The notes under the pieces: model-generated
Database searches by the model: none
Seen by the model: the letters and a program-made list of their open reading frames with translations, nothing else
Told to the model about the DNA's origin: nothing
Part shown: positions 1 to 8,241 of the stretch, piece after piece
Layout of the letters: every line of letters starts with the position of its first letter
Position numbering within the stretch: position 1 is the stretch's first letter
NCBI RefSeq assembly: GCF_022479115.1
Contig: NZ_CP092497.1
Span: 2,480,001-2,544,000 of the forward strand
Length of the DNA stretch: 64,000 bases
Direction of reading: 5' to 3'
Source: Amycolatopsis sp. EV170708-02-1
GTDB taxonomy: Bacteria; Actinomycetota; Actinomycetes; Mycobacteriales; Pseudonocardiaceae
Made by a program: the position numbers and the translations under genes

Positions 1-5
1 CGTGT

Positions 6-887
6 TCACGTCGTCTCCTCCGCGCCGAGACACCGGGCGATGTCCGGCCACAATCGTGCCCGGAGCCGCTGCGCGTCCTCGCCGGGCCCCACTGTGATCT
101 CGAACCCGCGCACGAGCCGGATCTCGCCGATGGCCCGCCAGGCCAAGCCGAGCTCGGTGGCCTGCGCCGCCGAGCACAGCAGCAGATCGTCCGAACCGAA
201 CACGGCCGCGGCGGCCGCGGTGAGCGAATCGGCGACGGACACCTGCGCGGGCCGCAGCCCCACCGCGTCACGGATCCGGAAGAGGCGGTCGGCCAGATGC
301 GGGACGTCGTCTTCCGGCTGGATCCAGACCCGGCGCGGCGCACCGCCGGACCGGCCGACCCGCAACGTTTCCAGATGGAGGACGTCCGCCCGCAGCCTGC
401 CCACGCCCGCCAGCCCGAGCGGCACCTTCCAGGTGCCCTCTTCGCCGGGGACCGCGGTGAGCGCCGCCCGGACCTCCTGCGTGCGCACGAGTTCCGCCCG
501 CTCTCGCGGCGGCGCCTGCCGGAACTCCAGGAAGACGTCCAGCGCCCGCGCCGCCGCGTCGAGTTCGGCGAGCTCGCGGACGGTGCAGGTTTCCGGCATC
601 GCCAGCCGCATCGGCCGCAGCCTGGCGCGCCGCGCGTCGTGTTCCAGGGTGTCGGCCAACGCCACCAGCCGTTTCGCCGACGGCAACATGTCCCGCCCGA
701 ACGGGGTGAGCACGGCGCGCCGGGTGGAGCGGTCGAACAGCCGCTCGCCGAAATGCCGTTCCAGCGCGGCGATCCGGCGGCTCGCCACCGGCTGGGGGAT
801 GCGCGCGAGCGCGGCTCCGGCGGTGAACGTCCCGGCCTCGCTCACGCTCACGAACGCCCGGCAGCTCCCGATCAGGTCCACGACCAC
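6..887 (-). CDS. LysR-family transcriptional regulator next to a beta-lactamase
   Basis: A 293-residue LysR-type regulator. The N-terminal winged helix-turn-helix spans about residues 5-65 (it includes TFTAGAALARIPQPVASRRI), followed by a substrate-binding-like effector domain with divergent sequence. The start is a GTG at 887; a second GTG follows directly, so the exact start is uncertain by one codon. It is divergent from the class A beta-lactamase gene. The shared 100-bp spacer carries a T-N11-A inverted repeat, so by analogy with AmpR-type regulators it probably controls that gene and itself. Family assignment is firm; the link to beta-lactamase induction is inference from position. Confidence 0.88.
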   Translation of the reverse strand: MVVDLIGSCRAFVSVSEAGTFTAGAALARIPQPVASRRIAALERHFGERLFDRSTRRAVLTPFGRDMLPSAKRLVALADTLEHDARRARLRPMRLAMPETCTVRELAELDAAARALDVFLEFRQAPPRERAELVRTQEVRAALTAVPGEEGTWKVPLGLAGVGRLRADVLHLETLRVGRSGGAPRRVWIQPEDDVPHLADRLFRIRDAVGLRPAQVSVADSLTAAAAAVFGSDDLLLCSAAQATELGLAWRAIGEIRLVRGFEITVGPGEDAQRLRARLWPDIARCLGAEETT

Positions 888-892
888 ATACT

Positions 893-907
893 ATGCGCGA
901 TTCGCAT
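893..907. promoter_or_regulatory. LysR box between regulator and beta-lactamase
   Basis: ATGCG-CGATT-CGCAT is a perfect 5-bp inverted repeat with a 5-bp centre. It contains T894-N11-A906, the canonical LysR-type binding motif. It lies immediately upstream of the divergent LysR start and about 80 bp upstream of the beta-lactamase start, as expected for an autoregulatory and activating site. Confidence 0.7.
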
Positions 908-988
908 GAAAGACGTCATTCGTGTCTTGGACAGCATGACCGGCGCTGGACAGACTGCGGACATCGAACGATCTTGAAAGGAATCACC

Positions 989-1879
989 GTGTCCGTCACC
1001 CCTCGCCGGTGGGCCGCCCTGCTGGCGCTCTCGGTCGCCTCACTCACCGCGTGTTCCACGCCCGCACCCGAGCAGCCGCCCGCCGCCACCCCGTCCGTGT
1101 CGACCGAACGACCGGACTTCGAAGGGCTCGAACGCGCTTACGGCGCCCGGCTCGGCGTGTACGCGGTGGACACCGCGACCGGCCGCGAGGTCGCCTTCCG
1201 CGCCGACGAACGGTTCGCCTACGCCTCGACCCACAAGGTGTTCAGCGCCGGCGGCGTCCTGCAGCGGACGCCGGTCGCCGAGCTGGACCGCACGGTGACC
1301 TACGGAAAGGAGGACCTGGTCACGAATTCGCCGGTCACGGAGAAACACGTGGCGACCGGCCTGCCGTTGCGCGCCGTCATCGACGCGACCCTCCGGTACA
1401 GCGACAACACCGGCGGGAACCTGCTCTTTCGCGAACTCGGCGGCCCCGAAGGACTCAACGCGGTGTTCCGCGGGATCGGCGACACGACGAGCCACGCCGA
1501 CCGGATCGAACCCGAACTCAACGACACGGCGCCCGGGGACGACAGGGACACCAGCACACCCCGCGCCCTCGCCGTGAGCCTGCGTGCCTTCGCGCTCGGC
1601 GACGCCCTCCCCGAGGACAAGCGCAAGATCCTGGTCGACATGATGCGCGCCAACACCACCGGCGACCAGAACATCCGCGCCGGGGTGCCCGGGTGGGCGG
1701 TCGCCGACAAGACCGGCACGGCGGCCTACGGCACGCGCAACGACATCGGGGTCGTGTGGCCGCCGAACCGGGCGCCGATCGTCGTCTCGGTGCTCACCGA
1801 ACGGCAGGCCAAGGAGGCCGAGATCGACAACAAGCTGCTCGCCGACGCCACCGCGGCCGCGATGAAGGCACTCCCCTGA
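989..1879 (+). CDS. bla: class A serine beta-lactamase, lipoprotein
   Basis: A 296-residue class A beta-lactamase that hydrolyses beta-lactam antibiotics. All catalytic motifs are visible in order: STHK (Ser70-x-x-Lys73), SDN (130 loop), EPELN (Glu166 omega loop) and KTG (234 box). The N-terminus has a positively charged start, a hydrophobic stretch and a lipobox LTAC, so the enzyme is probably lipid-anchored on the outer face of the membrane. The GTG start at 989 is chosen because GAAAGGA lies 7 bp upstream. An in-frame ATG at 893 would add a non-signal-like extension and overlap the operator. The gene is divergent from the LysR gene and ends at a strong hairpin. Confidence 0.95.
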   Translation: MSVTPRRWAALLALSVASLTACSTPAPEQPPAATPSVSTERPDFEGLERAYGARLGVYAVDTATGREVAFRADERFAYASTHKVFSAGGVLQRTPVAELDRTVTYGKEDLVTNSPVTEKHVATGLPLRAVIDATLRYSDNTGGNLLFRELGGPEGLNAVFRGIGDTTSHADRIEPELNDTAPGDDRDTSTPRALAVSLRAFALGDALPEDKRKILVDMMRANTTGDQNIRAGVPGWAVADKTGTAAYGTRNDIGVVWPPNRAPIVVSVLTERQAKEAEIDNKLLADATAAAMKALP

Positions 1880-1884
1880 CCAGT

Positions 1885-1922
1885 CCCGCCGGGACGGACG
1901 ACGATCCGTCCGTCCCGGCGGG
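1885..1922. terminator. bidirectional terminator hairpin
   Basis: A perfect 15-bp stem (1885-1899 pairs with 1908-1922) with an 8-nt loop. It lies between the convergent beta-lactamase (stop at 1879) and VWA protein (stop at 1933). There is no U-run, which is common in actinomycetes. Confidence 0.75.
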
Positions 1923-1932
1923 ATTCAGCGGC

Positions 1933-3807
1933 TCAGCGACGGCAGGGGTTGCCCGCCGGATGCGCCGAGGTTCCGTGCACGTCGGCCTGGGACTCCGCGA
2001 GCACGATCTTCGCGAGCGCGGTTTCCAGCGCGACGGCCTGCTGCTTCACGACGCCGTTCGCCACGGTCTGGCCGTTGAGCTTCAGCGAACCGATGACCAG
2101 CGGAATGGTCAGCGGCGCCGAGCCCACCGTGATCGACTCGCCGTTGATCTTCAGCGAGGCGACGTTCGAGCTGCCCGCGAGCACCGGCGCGAGCCCGCCC
2201 GGCGACGGCTGGCAGGTCGCGGTCGCCTGCGACTGGATCACGCCGAGCTCGACGGTCAACCCGAGCGTGCTGATCACCGTCTTGTCGATCTTGGCCGACG
2301 CCAGCGCGCGATCGCCCGCGGCCGGAGCCGCCGACTGGTCGTCCGGCGTGAGATCGGTCGACGCGGTGAGGACCTTGGTGTCCACCTTGATCAGGCCGGC
2401 GTTGAGCGTCGCGGCGGCGACGGTGCTGCTGTCGTCGGCACACGGCAGGTTCGCCGGGTTGGCCCGCGCCGCGGTCACACCGAGGACGTTCGCCGCGGTC
2501 CCCGTGCAGGAGAAGACGCCGTCACGGTCGTCGTCGACGATCGTGCCGACCCCGGTCGCGTCGAGGAGACCGGCACCCGACGGGGCCGACAGGTTCACCG
2601 TGAAGGTCTCGTCCGGCTCGTCGACCTTGTCCGGGGCGACCAGGACGGTCACCGGTCTGGCCGTCTGACCGGGCGCGAACGTGACCGTCCCGCTCGCCGC
2701 CGCGTAGTCGGCGGGCGCGGTCGCGGTGCCGTTGGCGGTCGCGTACTGGACCGTCACCGGATGGGGGCTCGGGCCGCCGAGCAGCGACACCGTGAACGTC
2801 GCCGGGACTTGCGCGCCACCGGAGCCCTCGCCGACCGTCACGTCGTTGATGGTCAACCCGAGCACGCGCACGGTCGTGGTCTCGACGTACCCGCGGGACA
2901 TCCCGTCGACCTGGTAGTCCACGACGCACTGGTAGGTGCCCGGGGCCGCCCCGGCCGCCACCTTGATCGTCTCGGTGAACGTGGCGACCTGGCCGCTGGT
3001 CACCTTGACGCTGCCGGGATCGTTGGTGACAGTGAGCTGCGGGTCGCAGCTGGTCACCTTCGGGGTCACGGTGACCTCGATGGACTTGATGCCGTCCAAG
3101 ATGGCTTGCGAGACCTGCCCGGCCGGGACGTTGTTCAGCAGGACGCCGCCCGTCGCCGAGGTGATGGCGGAGGCCTGCCCCGTGGCATCGAGTGCGCCGA
3201 CGTTGACGGCGACCACGCGGATCTTCGCCGCCTGCAGCGCCGCGATGGTCTGGGCCAGCGTGTGCCCGCCGCTCGGATCGTGCGACGGCGCGTCGCCGAA
3301 CCACGCGATGATGCGGGTGCCGTCCGGCCGGAAGGCGACCGCGCCGGTGGCCAGCTGGTAAAGCGCGTTCAGGTTCGCCTCGGGCGTGTCCCCGCCGCCC
3401 GCCGCCACCCACTGGTTGATCCCCGCCTGGACGGCGTTCGTGTCCCCGGTGATGCCCTGGTTGACCTTGAACGGCACCGAATCGGTGAAGTCCTTGTACT
3501 CGGCGACGCCGAACTGCGCGGTCGGCTGCGCGGCGAGCACGTCACCGGTGATGGCGCTGGCGTTCGACCGCACGTTGCCGATCGGGCCGCCCATGCTGCC
3601 CGTGGTGTCCGCGAGCAGGACGAGGTCGGGATTCGGCGGCACGGCCGAGGTCGTCACGTTCTTGGTGACGGTTTTGCTCTGCCCCGCGTCGAGGGTGAGA
3701 TCGACCGTGGCCGGGTCGACTCCCGGCGGGGCCGCGGCGGCGACCGCGGTGGACGCGACCATCGCCGTGACGGCGGCCAGGACGACGAGTAGTGGTCTTC
3801 GTGACAT
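1933..3807 (-). CDS. secreted VWA and Calx-beta domain protein with choice-of-anchor-like C-terminus
   Basis: A 624-residue secreted protein. The signal peptide covers residues 1-26 and ends AVAAAAPP. A von Willebrand factor A domain spans about residues 60-235 and carries a MIDAS-like DTTGS motif. It is followed by an Ig-like segment, a Calx-beta domain (about 335-435, ending GTIVDDD) and a C-terminal domain with NVLGVTAARANPANLPC. That last domain resembles the choice-of-anchor P families of actinobacteria. The role is probably surface adhesion or matrix interaction through metal-dependent ligand binding, but the ligand is unknown. The ATG at 3807 has GGAGGGA 5 bp upstream. The gene appears monocistronic. 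Confidence 0.85.
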   Translation of the reverse strand: MSRRPLLVVLAAVTAMVASTAVAAAAPPGVDPATVDLTLDAGQSKTVTKNVTTSAVPPNPDLVLLADTTGSMGGPIGNVRSNASAITGDVLAAQPTAQFGVAEYKDFTDSVPFKVNQGITGDTNAVQAGINQWVAAGGGDTPEANLNALYQLATGAVAFRPDGTRIIAWFGDAPSHDPSGGHTLAQTIAALQAAKIRVVAVNVGALDATGQASAITSATGGVLLNNVPAGQVSQAILDGIKSIEVTVTPKVTSCDPQLTVTNDPGSVKVTSGQVATFTETIKVAAGAAPGTYQCVVDYQVDGMSRGYVETTTVRVLGLTINDVTVGEGSGGAQVPATFTVSLLGGPSPHPVTVQYATANGTATAPADYAAASGTVTFAPGQTARPVTVLVAPDKVDEPDETFTVNLSAPSGAGLLDATGVGTIVDDDRDGVFSCTGTAANVLGVTAARANPANLPCADDSSTVAAATLNAGLIKVDTKVLTASTDLTPDDQSAAPAAGDRALASAKIDKTVISTLGLTVELGVIQSQATATCQPSPGGLAPVLAGSSNVASLKINGESITVGSAPLTIPLVIGSLKLNGQTVANGVVKQQAVALETALAKIVLAESQADVHGTSAHPAGNPCRR

Positions 3808-4160
3808 GGACTTCCCTCCGCTGCCCCGGCCGGAGCCGGAATTCCTGTGGGCTGCCTGAGAAAGACGGAATATTTCGCATTTCGTTAGCGCGAGACCCGG
3901 GCTTCACCCAAAGCGCCCTATGTCAAGGCATCCAATGGGCTGTTACCGCGAATCCGGGCTACGCGGACCAGGTCCGCATTGCACCGTCCAGCCGACGAAC
4001 CTTCGGCACCTCTCACTCTTCCGCGTGAGAGGTGCCGAACGTTCCTGCGTTTTCCGTGATCGCCGCGCCGGACGCCCACCGGTGAACAATCACCGAATGT
4101 CGCAACGTGGCCCGCCGATCGATACCGCGGCGAGACATCGGGCCGCGTCGGGGCACCCGG
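3808..4160. other. intergenic stretch, no gene seen
   Basis: About 350 bp hold the upstream region of the VWA gene and the terminator hairpin of the next minus-strand gene. No open frame with a credible ribosome site was found. Confidence 0.6.
4002..4039 (-). terminator. terminator of the secreted hypothetical gene
   Basis: A perfect 15-bp stem: TTCGGCACCTCTCAC at 4002-4016 pairs with 4025-4039, with an 8-nt loop. It lies about 120 bp downstream of the minus-strand gene that stops at 4161 and upstream of the VWA promoter. Confidence 0.6.
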
Positions 4161-4703
4161 TCAGTAAACGCACTGGATGATCGCGTCGTCCAAGCGGACG
4201 TACTTCGCCGGCCCGCCATTGTTGCCGTAGATCGGCTGGAGATAGACGGTACCCGCGCCGTTCAGATTGAGATTGGACAGCGTGATGGGCTGATATTCCG
4301 CCCAGTCGTCGATCCACTTCACGGTGTGGGCGATTTTCCGCCAGCCATTGGGATCCCAGATCTCGAGGCCGACGTTCGCTCCACCACCGACCGGGTCGGC
4401 GTAGATGGCGGCGGCACAGTTCGATCGATTCGACGGGAAACTGCTGAGCGACTTCGCGGTCCTCATCGCCGACCAGCCCTTGTCCGCGAAGAGCCAGCCG
4501 TTGTTCTGAGGCGTCCGCGCCACTCCCATGCCGATGTCGAACCAGGAATGCCCGTCACCGCCTTGGATTCCCCGCTCCCAGACACCGAAGGGATTCGATT
4601 CGTAACCGTCGGACCATTGCGTGATCCCGGCCTGCGCCGTTCCCGCGAGCCCCAGGAGCACCATCGAGAACACCGACAGTACGGCGAATGTTTTCTTGAA
4701 CAC
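4161..4703 (-). CDS. secreted hypothetical protein
   Basis: A 180-residue protein with a clear signal peptide (VFKKTFAVLSVFSMVLLGLAGTAQAG). The mature part is rich in Trp, Gly and Asn and has about two cysteines, consistent with a small beta-sandwich or carbohydrate-binding-like fold. No family is recognised. The GTG start at 4703 is preferred because AGAGGGGG precedes it; an ATG further upstream would place extra residues before the signal peptide. It is monocistronic, followed by a 15-bp hairpin. Confidence 0.75.
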   Translation of the reverse strand: MFKKTFAVLSVFSMVLLGLAGTAQAGITQWSDGYESNPFGVWERGIQGGDGHSWFDIGMGVARTPQNNGWLFADKGWSAMRTAKSLSSFPSNRSNCAAAIYADPVGGGANVGLEIWDPNGWRKIAHTVKWIDDWAEYQPITLSNLNLNGAGTVYLQPIYGNNGGPAKYVRLDDAIIQCVY

Positions 4704-4861
4704 GAGAGTTCCCCCTCTTCGTGCGAAATGAACCCCGTCAGGGGACCAAAATGCACGACGAGAGCACAAGGTACCTTCGCGCGCACAACCGACTGCCTCT
4801 AAGTACCGCCCTATGGAGGGGATCAGGCGAATCCACTACGCCACGTTCGCCTTGCCCCTCG

Positions 4862-5338
4862 CTAACCGAGATCGGCGGGCCGCGTCCTCAGCTTGGCGGC
4901 GATCCGGGCCAGCGCCCGCTGATCCTCCGCGGTCAACGGGTCGAGGACGAGCTCCCGCACCGAACGGACGTGCGTCGGCGCGGCCGCGGCGACCACGTCG
5001 TAGCCGTCGTCGGTGAGCACGGCGAGGGTGTAGCGGCCGTCGGCGGGGTCCGGCGTCCGCTCCACCCAGCCGCGCTGCTCGAAGCGTTTGACCACATTGG
5101 ACAGACGAGAGAGCGAGCCGCTGGCGAGGTAGGCCAGCTCGCTCATCCGCAGCCGCCGCTCCGGGGCCTCCGAAATATGACTGAGGGCGAGGTACTCGAA
5201 CAGCGTCAGCCCGGCGTCGTGCTGCAGTGGCGATTCGAGCCGCCCCGGCAGCAGGAGAACGAGGGAGACCAGACCGGTCCAGGCCTCTTTTTCGGCAGGG
5301 GTCAGCCACAGTGCTTCGTCCGGGTCCGGGGTGGCCAT
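4862..5338 (-). CDS. MarR-family transcriptional regulator
   Basis: A 158-residue winged-helix regulator of the MarR family. The recognition region is in residues 60-110 (MSELAYLASGSLSRLSNVVKR), followed by the wing with DPADGRYTLAVLT. It is divergent from a RidA-family gene. The 80-bp spacer contains two strong inverted repeats sharing the half-site ACTTCA/TGAAGT, so it very likely represses itself and the RidA gene. The ligand is unknown. Confidence 0.92.
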   Translation of the reverse strand: MATPDPDEALWLTPAEKEAWTGLVSLVLLLPGRLESPLQHDAGLTLFEYLALSHISEAPERRLRMSELAYLASGSLSRLSNVVKRFEQRGWVERTPDPADGRYTLAVLTDDGYDVVAAAAPTHVRSVRELVLDPLTAEDQRALARIAAKLRTRPADLG

Positions 5339-5352
5339 GGCGGAACCTTACC

Positions 5353-5370
5353 CACTTCACGCGTGAAGTG
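5353..5370. promoter_or_regulatory. MarR operator 1
   Basis: CACTTCACGCGTGAAGTG is a perfect 18-bp palindrome just upstream of the MarR start codon. It shares its half-site with the second repeat 14 bp away. Confidence 0.75.
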
Positions 5371-5383
5371 AAATCGTGTTAGC

Positions 5384-5405
5384 TTGACTTCAAGCATGAA
5401 GTCAA
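5384..5405. promoter_or_regulatory. MarR operator 2
   Basis: Perfect 9-bp arms, TTGACTTCA (5384-5392) and TGAAGTCAA (5397-5405), with a 4-bp centre. The site lies just upstream of the RidA ribosome site. The half-site matches operator 1. Confidence 0.75.
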
Positions 5406-5419
5406 GGAGAGGATCCACC

Positions 5420-5845
5420 ATGACCCAGCCGGAGTTCTTCGCCACGCCCGGATACGGCGACCGGCAACTGGCCGACATGCGCTACAGCCAGGCGGTGCGC
5501 GTCGGCGATCGCATCGAGATCTCGGGGCAGGGAGGCTGGGACGACGACTGGAACTTCCCCGAGTCGCTGGAGGAGGAAATCGTCCAAGCCTTCGCGAACG
5601 TCGCCCGCACCCTCGCCACCGCGGGCGCCACTTGGCGCGACGTCATCTCTGTCGACTCGTACCACGTCCCGGAGGTCCCCGGCTTCATCGGCGAGACCCA
5701 CAACCGCGTGATGGTGGCGCAATTCCGCGAGCACATGGGCGACCGGGCGCCGATCTGGACCGAGATCGGCGTCCCCGCCCTCGGCGCGCCGAAGATGCGG
5801 GTCGAGATCAGGGTCACCGCGATCGCCGGGAACGCCCGCGTGTGA
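5420..5845 (+). CDS. RidA-family protein
   Basis: A 141-residue Rid/YjgF-family protein. These trimers typically hydrolyse reactive enamine/imine intermediates. The conserved core DRIEISGQGGWD and the C-terminal segment with PKMRVEIRVTAIA are visible. It falls in a Rid subgroup rather than canonical RidA. The ATG at 5420 has GGAGAGG upstream. Divergent pairing with a MarR regulator and two operators indicates inducible expression. The substrate cannot be deduced. Confidence 0.85.
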   Translation: MTQPEFFATPGYGDRQLADMRYSQAVRVGDRIEISGQGGWDDDWNFPESLEEEIVQAFANVARTLATAGATWRDVISVDSYHVPEVPGFIGETHNRVMVAQFREHMGDRAPIWTEIGVPALGAPKMRVEIRVTAIAGNARV

Positions 5846-5920
5846 ACCCCGCGCTCCTTGGGTACCCCATCACTGCGCCCATGCTCTTGGCCCAGCTGGG
5901 AAACCCGCTAAGGAGAACGC

Positions 5921-6316
5921 GTGGGTATCACGAAAACACGACAGGCTTACGAATTCCCCACCGGCATCGCCCCACCGCTGAGAGCGGTCCGGGCTTGGCT
6001 GCGAGAGCAGCTGAGCGAGATCGGAAGCACCACCATCTCGGACACCGAGTTACTGACCACGGAACTGGTCACCAACGCGCACGAGCACGCGGACGGCGTC
6101 GCCGAGCTCAGGGTCTCCGTCCCCTCGGGCCGGGACGTCGTCCGCGTCGAAGTCGACGACCGCCGTCCGCGGCTGCGGCCGCGCCGCGTGCTCAAGGACG
6201 ACCCGACGAGCCCCCACGGACGCGGGCTGGCGCTGGTCGAGGCGATCAGCACCGACTGGGGCGTGGACACGGGCGCGGGATTCAAGACGGTATGGGCGGA
6301 GATCCCGGTGCTCTGA
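5921..6316 (+). CDS. RsbW/SpoIIAB-like ATP-binding protein
   Basis: A 131-residue GHKL-type ATPase domain protein of the anti-sigma-factor kinase-like class common in actinomycetes. N-box TELVTNAHEHADG, G1-like box VEVDDRRP and G2-like box SPHGRGLALVEAIS are visible. No sigma factor or antagonist is adjacent, so the partner is unknown. The GTG start follows AAGGAGA. It precedes the S66 peptidase gene by 12 bp on the same strand, so the two may be cotranscribed. Confidence 0.85.
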   Translation: MGITKTRQAYEFPTGIAPPLRAVRAWLREQLSEIGSTTISDTELLTTELVTNAHEHADGVAELRVSVPSGRDVVRVEVDDRRPRLRPRRVLKDDPTSPHGRGLALVEAISTDWGVDTGAGFKTVWAEIPVL

Positions 6317-6328
6317 CACGATCATCGC

Positions 6329-7246
6329 GTGACCGCCCAGCGCAGCACCCTGGTCGCGCCGATGCCTCGGCCGGGTGACCACGTTCGTCTCGTCTCCCCC
6401 GCCAGCTTTCCGAGCCCCGAGCTGGTCGCCCGGACCAAGGCGGTGCTGGAAAGCTGGGGACTGGTAGTCGAGATCGGGGCGCACGCGCTCGATCGGCGAG
6501 GCTTCCTGGCCGGCCGGGACGAAGACCGGCTCGCCGACCTCGACGACGCGTTCCGCGATCCCGCCGTCCGCGCGGTGATCGCCACCCGGGGCGGAGCGGG
6601 CGCGTACCGCATCGCCGACGACCTGGACTTCGCCGCGGTCCTGGCCGATCCCAAGCCGATGATCGGTTTCAGCGACATCACCGCCCTGCACCTCGCGCTC
6701 TGGCGGCACTGCGGACTGGCGGGGATCCACGGTTTCCTGGTGGGCGACCGTTCCGCGGCCGCGACCCGAAGGCTGCTGATGGACGGCGAACCCGCGGTCC
6801 TGCACCGCGATCCGCGGGCCATGACCATCGCGGCCGAAGTGCCCGGCACCGCCGCCGGCGACCTCGTCGGCGGCAACCTCGGCACCGTCGCCCACGCGGT
6901 CGGCGTCGGCCTGCCCTCGCTGTCGGGCGCCATCCTGTTTCTCGAAGCCGAGCGGACGATGGGCCTCGGCCAGATCGATCGCCAGCTGACCCAGCTGATC
7001 CGATCGGGCGCGCTCGACGGCGTCCGCGGGATCGCACTCGGCCGGTTCCCCGGGTTCGAGGACTTCAGCGATCGAGGCTGGACGCTCGTCGATGTCTTCA
7101 AGGACCGCCTCGGCTCCTTGAACGTGCCGGTACTCGGCGGAATCGACGTCGGCCACGGCCCCGATCCGCTGTCGCTGCCGCTGGGACCGGCCGCCGTCCT
7201 GGACACGGACGCGGGAACGCTCACCGTCGAACCGGCGGTGCTCTGA
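6329..7246 (+). CDS. S66-family LD-carboxypeptidase / MccF-like peptidase
   Basis: A 305-residue S66 peptidase. Members cleave the terminal D-Ala from murein tetrapeptides (LdcA) or inactivate microcin C-type nucleotide-peptides (MccF). The nucleophile motif GFSDIT, a glutamate in LFLEAE and the histidine motif VGHGPDPLS give the expected Ser-Glu-His triad. The GTG start overlaps the intergenic 12 bp after the ATPase gene. There is no signal peptide, so the protein is cytoplasmic, compatible with peptidoglycan recycling or antibiotic self-protection. Confidence 0.88.
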   Translation: MTAQRSTLVAPMPRPGDHVRLVSPASFPSPELVARTKAVLESWGLVVEIGAHALDRRGFLAGRDEDRLADLDDAFRDPAVRAVIATRGGAGAYRIADDLDFAAVLADPKPMIGFSDITALHLALWRHCGLAGIHGFLVGDRSAAATRRLLMDGEPAVLHRDPRAMTIAAEVPGTAAGDLVGGNLGTVAHAVGVGLPSLSGAILFLEAERTMGLGQIDRQLTQLIRSGALDGVRGIALGRFPGFEDFSDRGWTLVDVFKDRLGSLNVPVLGGIDVGHGPDPLSLPLGPAAVLDTDAGTLTVEPAVL

Positions 7247-7247
7247 A

Positions 7248-8171
7248 CTACTTCGACTCGACCCGGCCCAGCGGATCCGGAGCCGCCGCCAGCTCCTCGC
7301 AGGCCGCCTGCCAGGCGGTGTCGCCCGGGTAGAGCTCGGAGCGCAGGTAGGCCCCTGTGAGGCGCCCCACCGCGGCCACGCGCCCGGGGTTCTCGTCCGT
7401 CGTCTCGGCGACGTCGTAGCCGGACACCCCGCCGAGCCCGTGCTCGGCGCCGAACAGGGTGAGCAGCGTTTTCCGGCCCGGCGAAAGGAAGTACGGGTCG
7501 GTGTGCCATTCCGGGCCCCGGACCGTCAGGTGACCGGAGGCGTCCTGATCCCCGGCGACGACGAGCGCGGGGGTCGTCATCGCGGAGAAGTCCGTGCTGA
7601 GAAAGAAGGGATAGTTCTCGGCCACGAAGCCGGTGACGGCGTCGCCGCCGCGGCCCGGCGCGGCGAGCAGGACACCGGCCGAGATCCGCGGCTCGGCGAG
7701 GCGCACTTCCTCACCGCTGCCAGGGTCGGTGTAGCGCGCCCCCAGCAGAAGGCTCGCGGTGTGCCCGCCCATCGAATGCCCGGCCACCGCGACCCTCCTC
7801 TGGTCCAGCTTGCCGCGCAGCAGCGGGACGGCGTCCTCGATCTCGTCGAGCCGGTCGAGGATCCGGATCATGTCCTCGGCCCTGGACCGTTGGTACAGCG
7901 GTGCTTCCGGGTCACCTGGCGGCAGGTTCAGCGTCCGCGAGCTCAGATGGGTCGGCTGGACGACCGCGAACCCGTGCGCCGCCCAGTGATTCACGAGCGG
8001 GGCGTAGCCGTGCAACGACGAGAGATGGTTCGAAGGTCCCTGGCCGTGTGACAGCAGGATGATCGGCAGCTCCTTTCCGGTCGCCGGCACGGAGATCCGC
8101 AGCCGCAGGTCCACGGCCCGGTCCGGCGTGGACAGCTCCACCGGGGCGATCGAGATCACTGGCGTGCTCAT
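7248..8171 (-). CDS. alpha/beta hydrolase
   Basis: A 307-residue alpha/beta hydrolase of the platelet-activating-factor-acetylhydrolase or chlorophyllase-like type. Visible are LLSHGQGPS (oxyanion segment), the nucleophile elbow GHSMGGHTAS, an aspartate region AGDQDASGHL and a C-terminal histidine region GAEHGLGG. The ATG at 8171 has AAGGAAG 6 bp upstream and is preferred over a start five codons earlier. It is convergent with the S66 gene. Transcription starts from a promoter embedded in a pair of operator-like repeats. Confidence 0.85.
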   Translation of the reverse strand: MSTPVISIAPVELSTPDRAVDLRLRISVPATGKELPIILLSHGQGPSNHLSSLHGYAPLVNHWAAHGFAVVQPTHLSSRTLNLPPGDPEAPLYQRSRAEDMIRILDRLDEIEDAVPLLRGKLDQRRVAVAGHSMGGHTASLLLGARYTDPGSGEEVRLAEPRISAGVLLAAPGRGGDAVTGFVAENYPFFLSTDFSAMTTPALVVAGDQDASGHLTVRGPEWHTDPYFLSPGRKTLLTLFGAEHGLGGVSGYDVAETTDENPGRVAAVGRLTGAYLRSELYPGDTAWQAACEELAAAPDPLGRVESK

Positions 8172-8195
8172 GTGAACTTCCTTCACGAGTTAAGC

Positions 8196-8241
8196 GGAAC
8201 ACTGTTCCACAAACATACGGAGCAGTGTTCCGCTTTGTCAA
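8196..8241 (-). promoter_or_regulatory. repressible promoter with two 13-bp operator-like repeats
   Basis: On the minus strand TTGACA (8236-8241) and TATGTT (8212-8217) are 18 bp apart, a good sigma70-type promoter. GGAGCAGTGTTCC (8219-8231) lies inside the spacer and GGAACACTGTTCC (8196-8208) starts just past the -10. The outer 11-bp arms 8194-8204 and 8223-8233 are exact inverted repeats. This is a typical TetR/MarR operator design, but no such regulator gene adjoins. Confidence 0.6.

Noticed and set aside
38..909. Search for CRISPR arrays, tRNA or rRNA genes across the window
   Set aside because: No regularly spaced repeat-spacer units and no tRNA-like or rRNA-like segments were recognised by eye; in particular no tRNA borders the integrative element.
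1009..3792. Long plus-strand frame over the beta-lactamase and opposite the VWA gene
   Set aside because: No ribosome site, Arg-rich shadow translation, and it would run through a strong 15-bp terminator.
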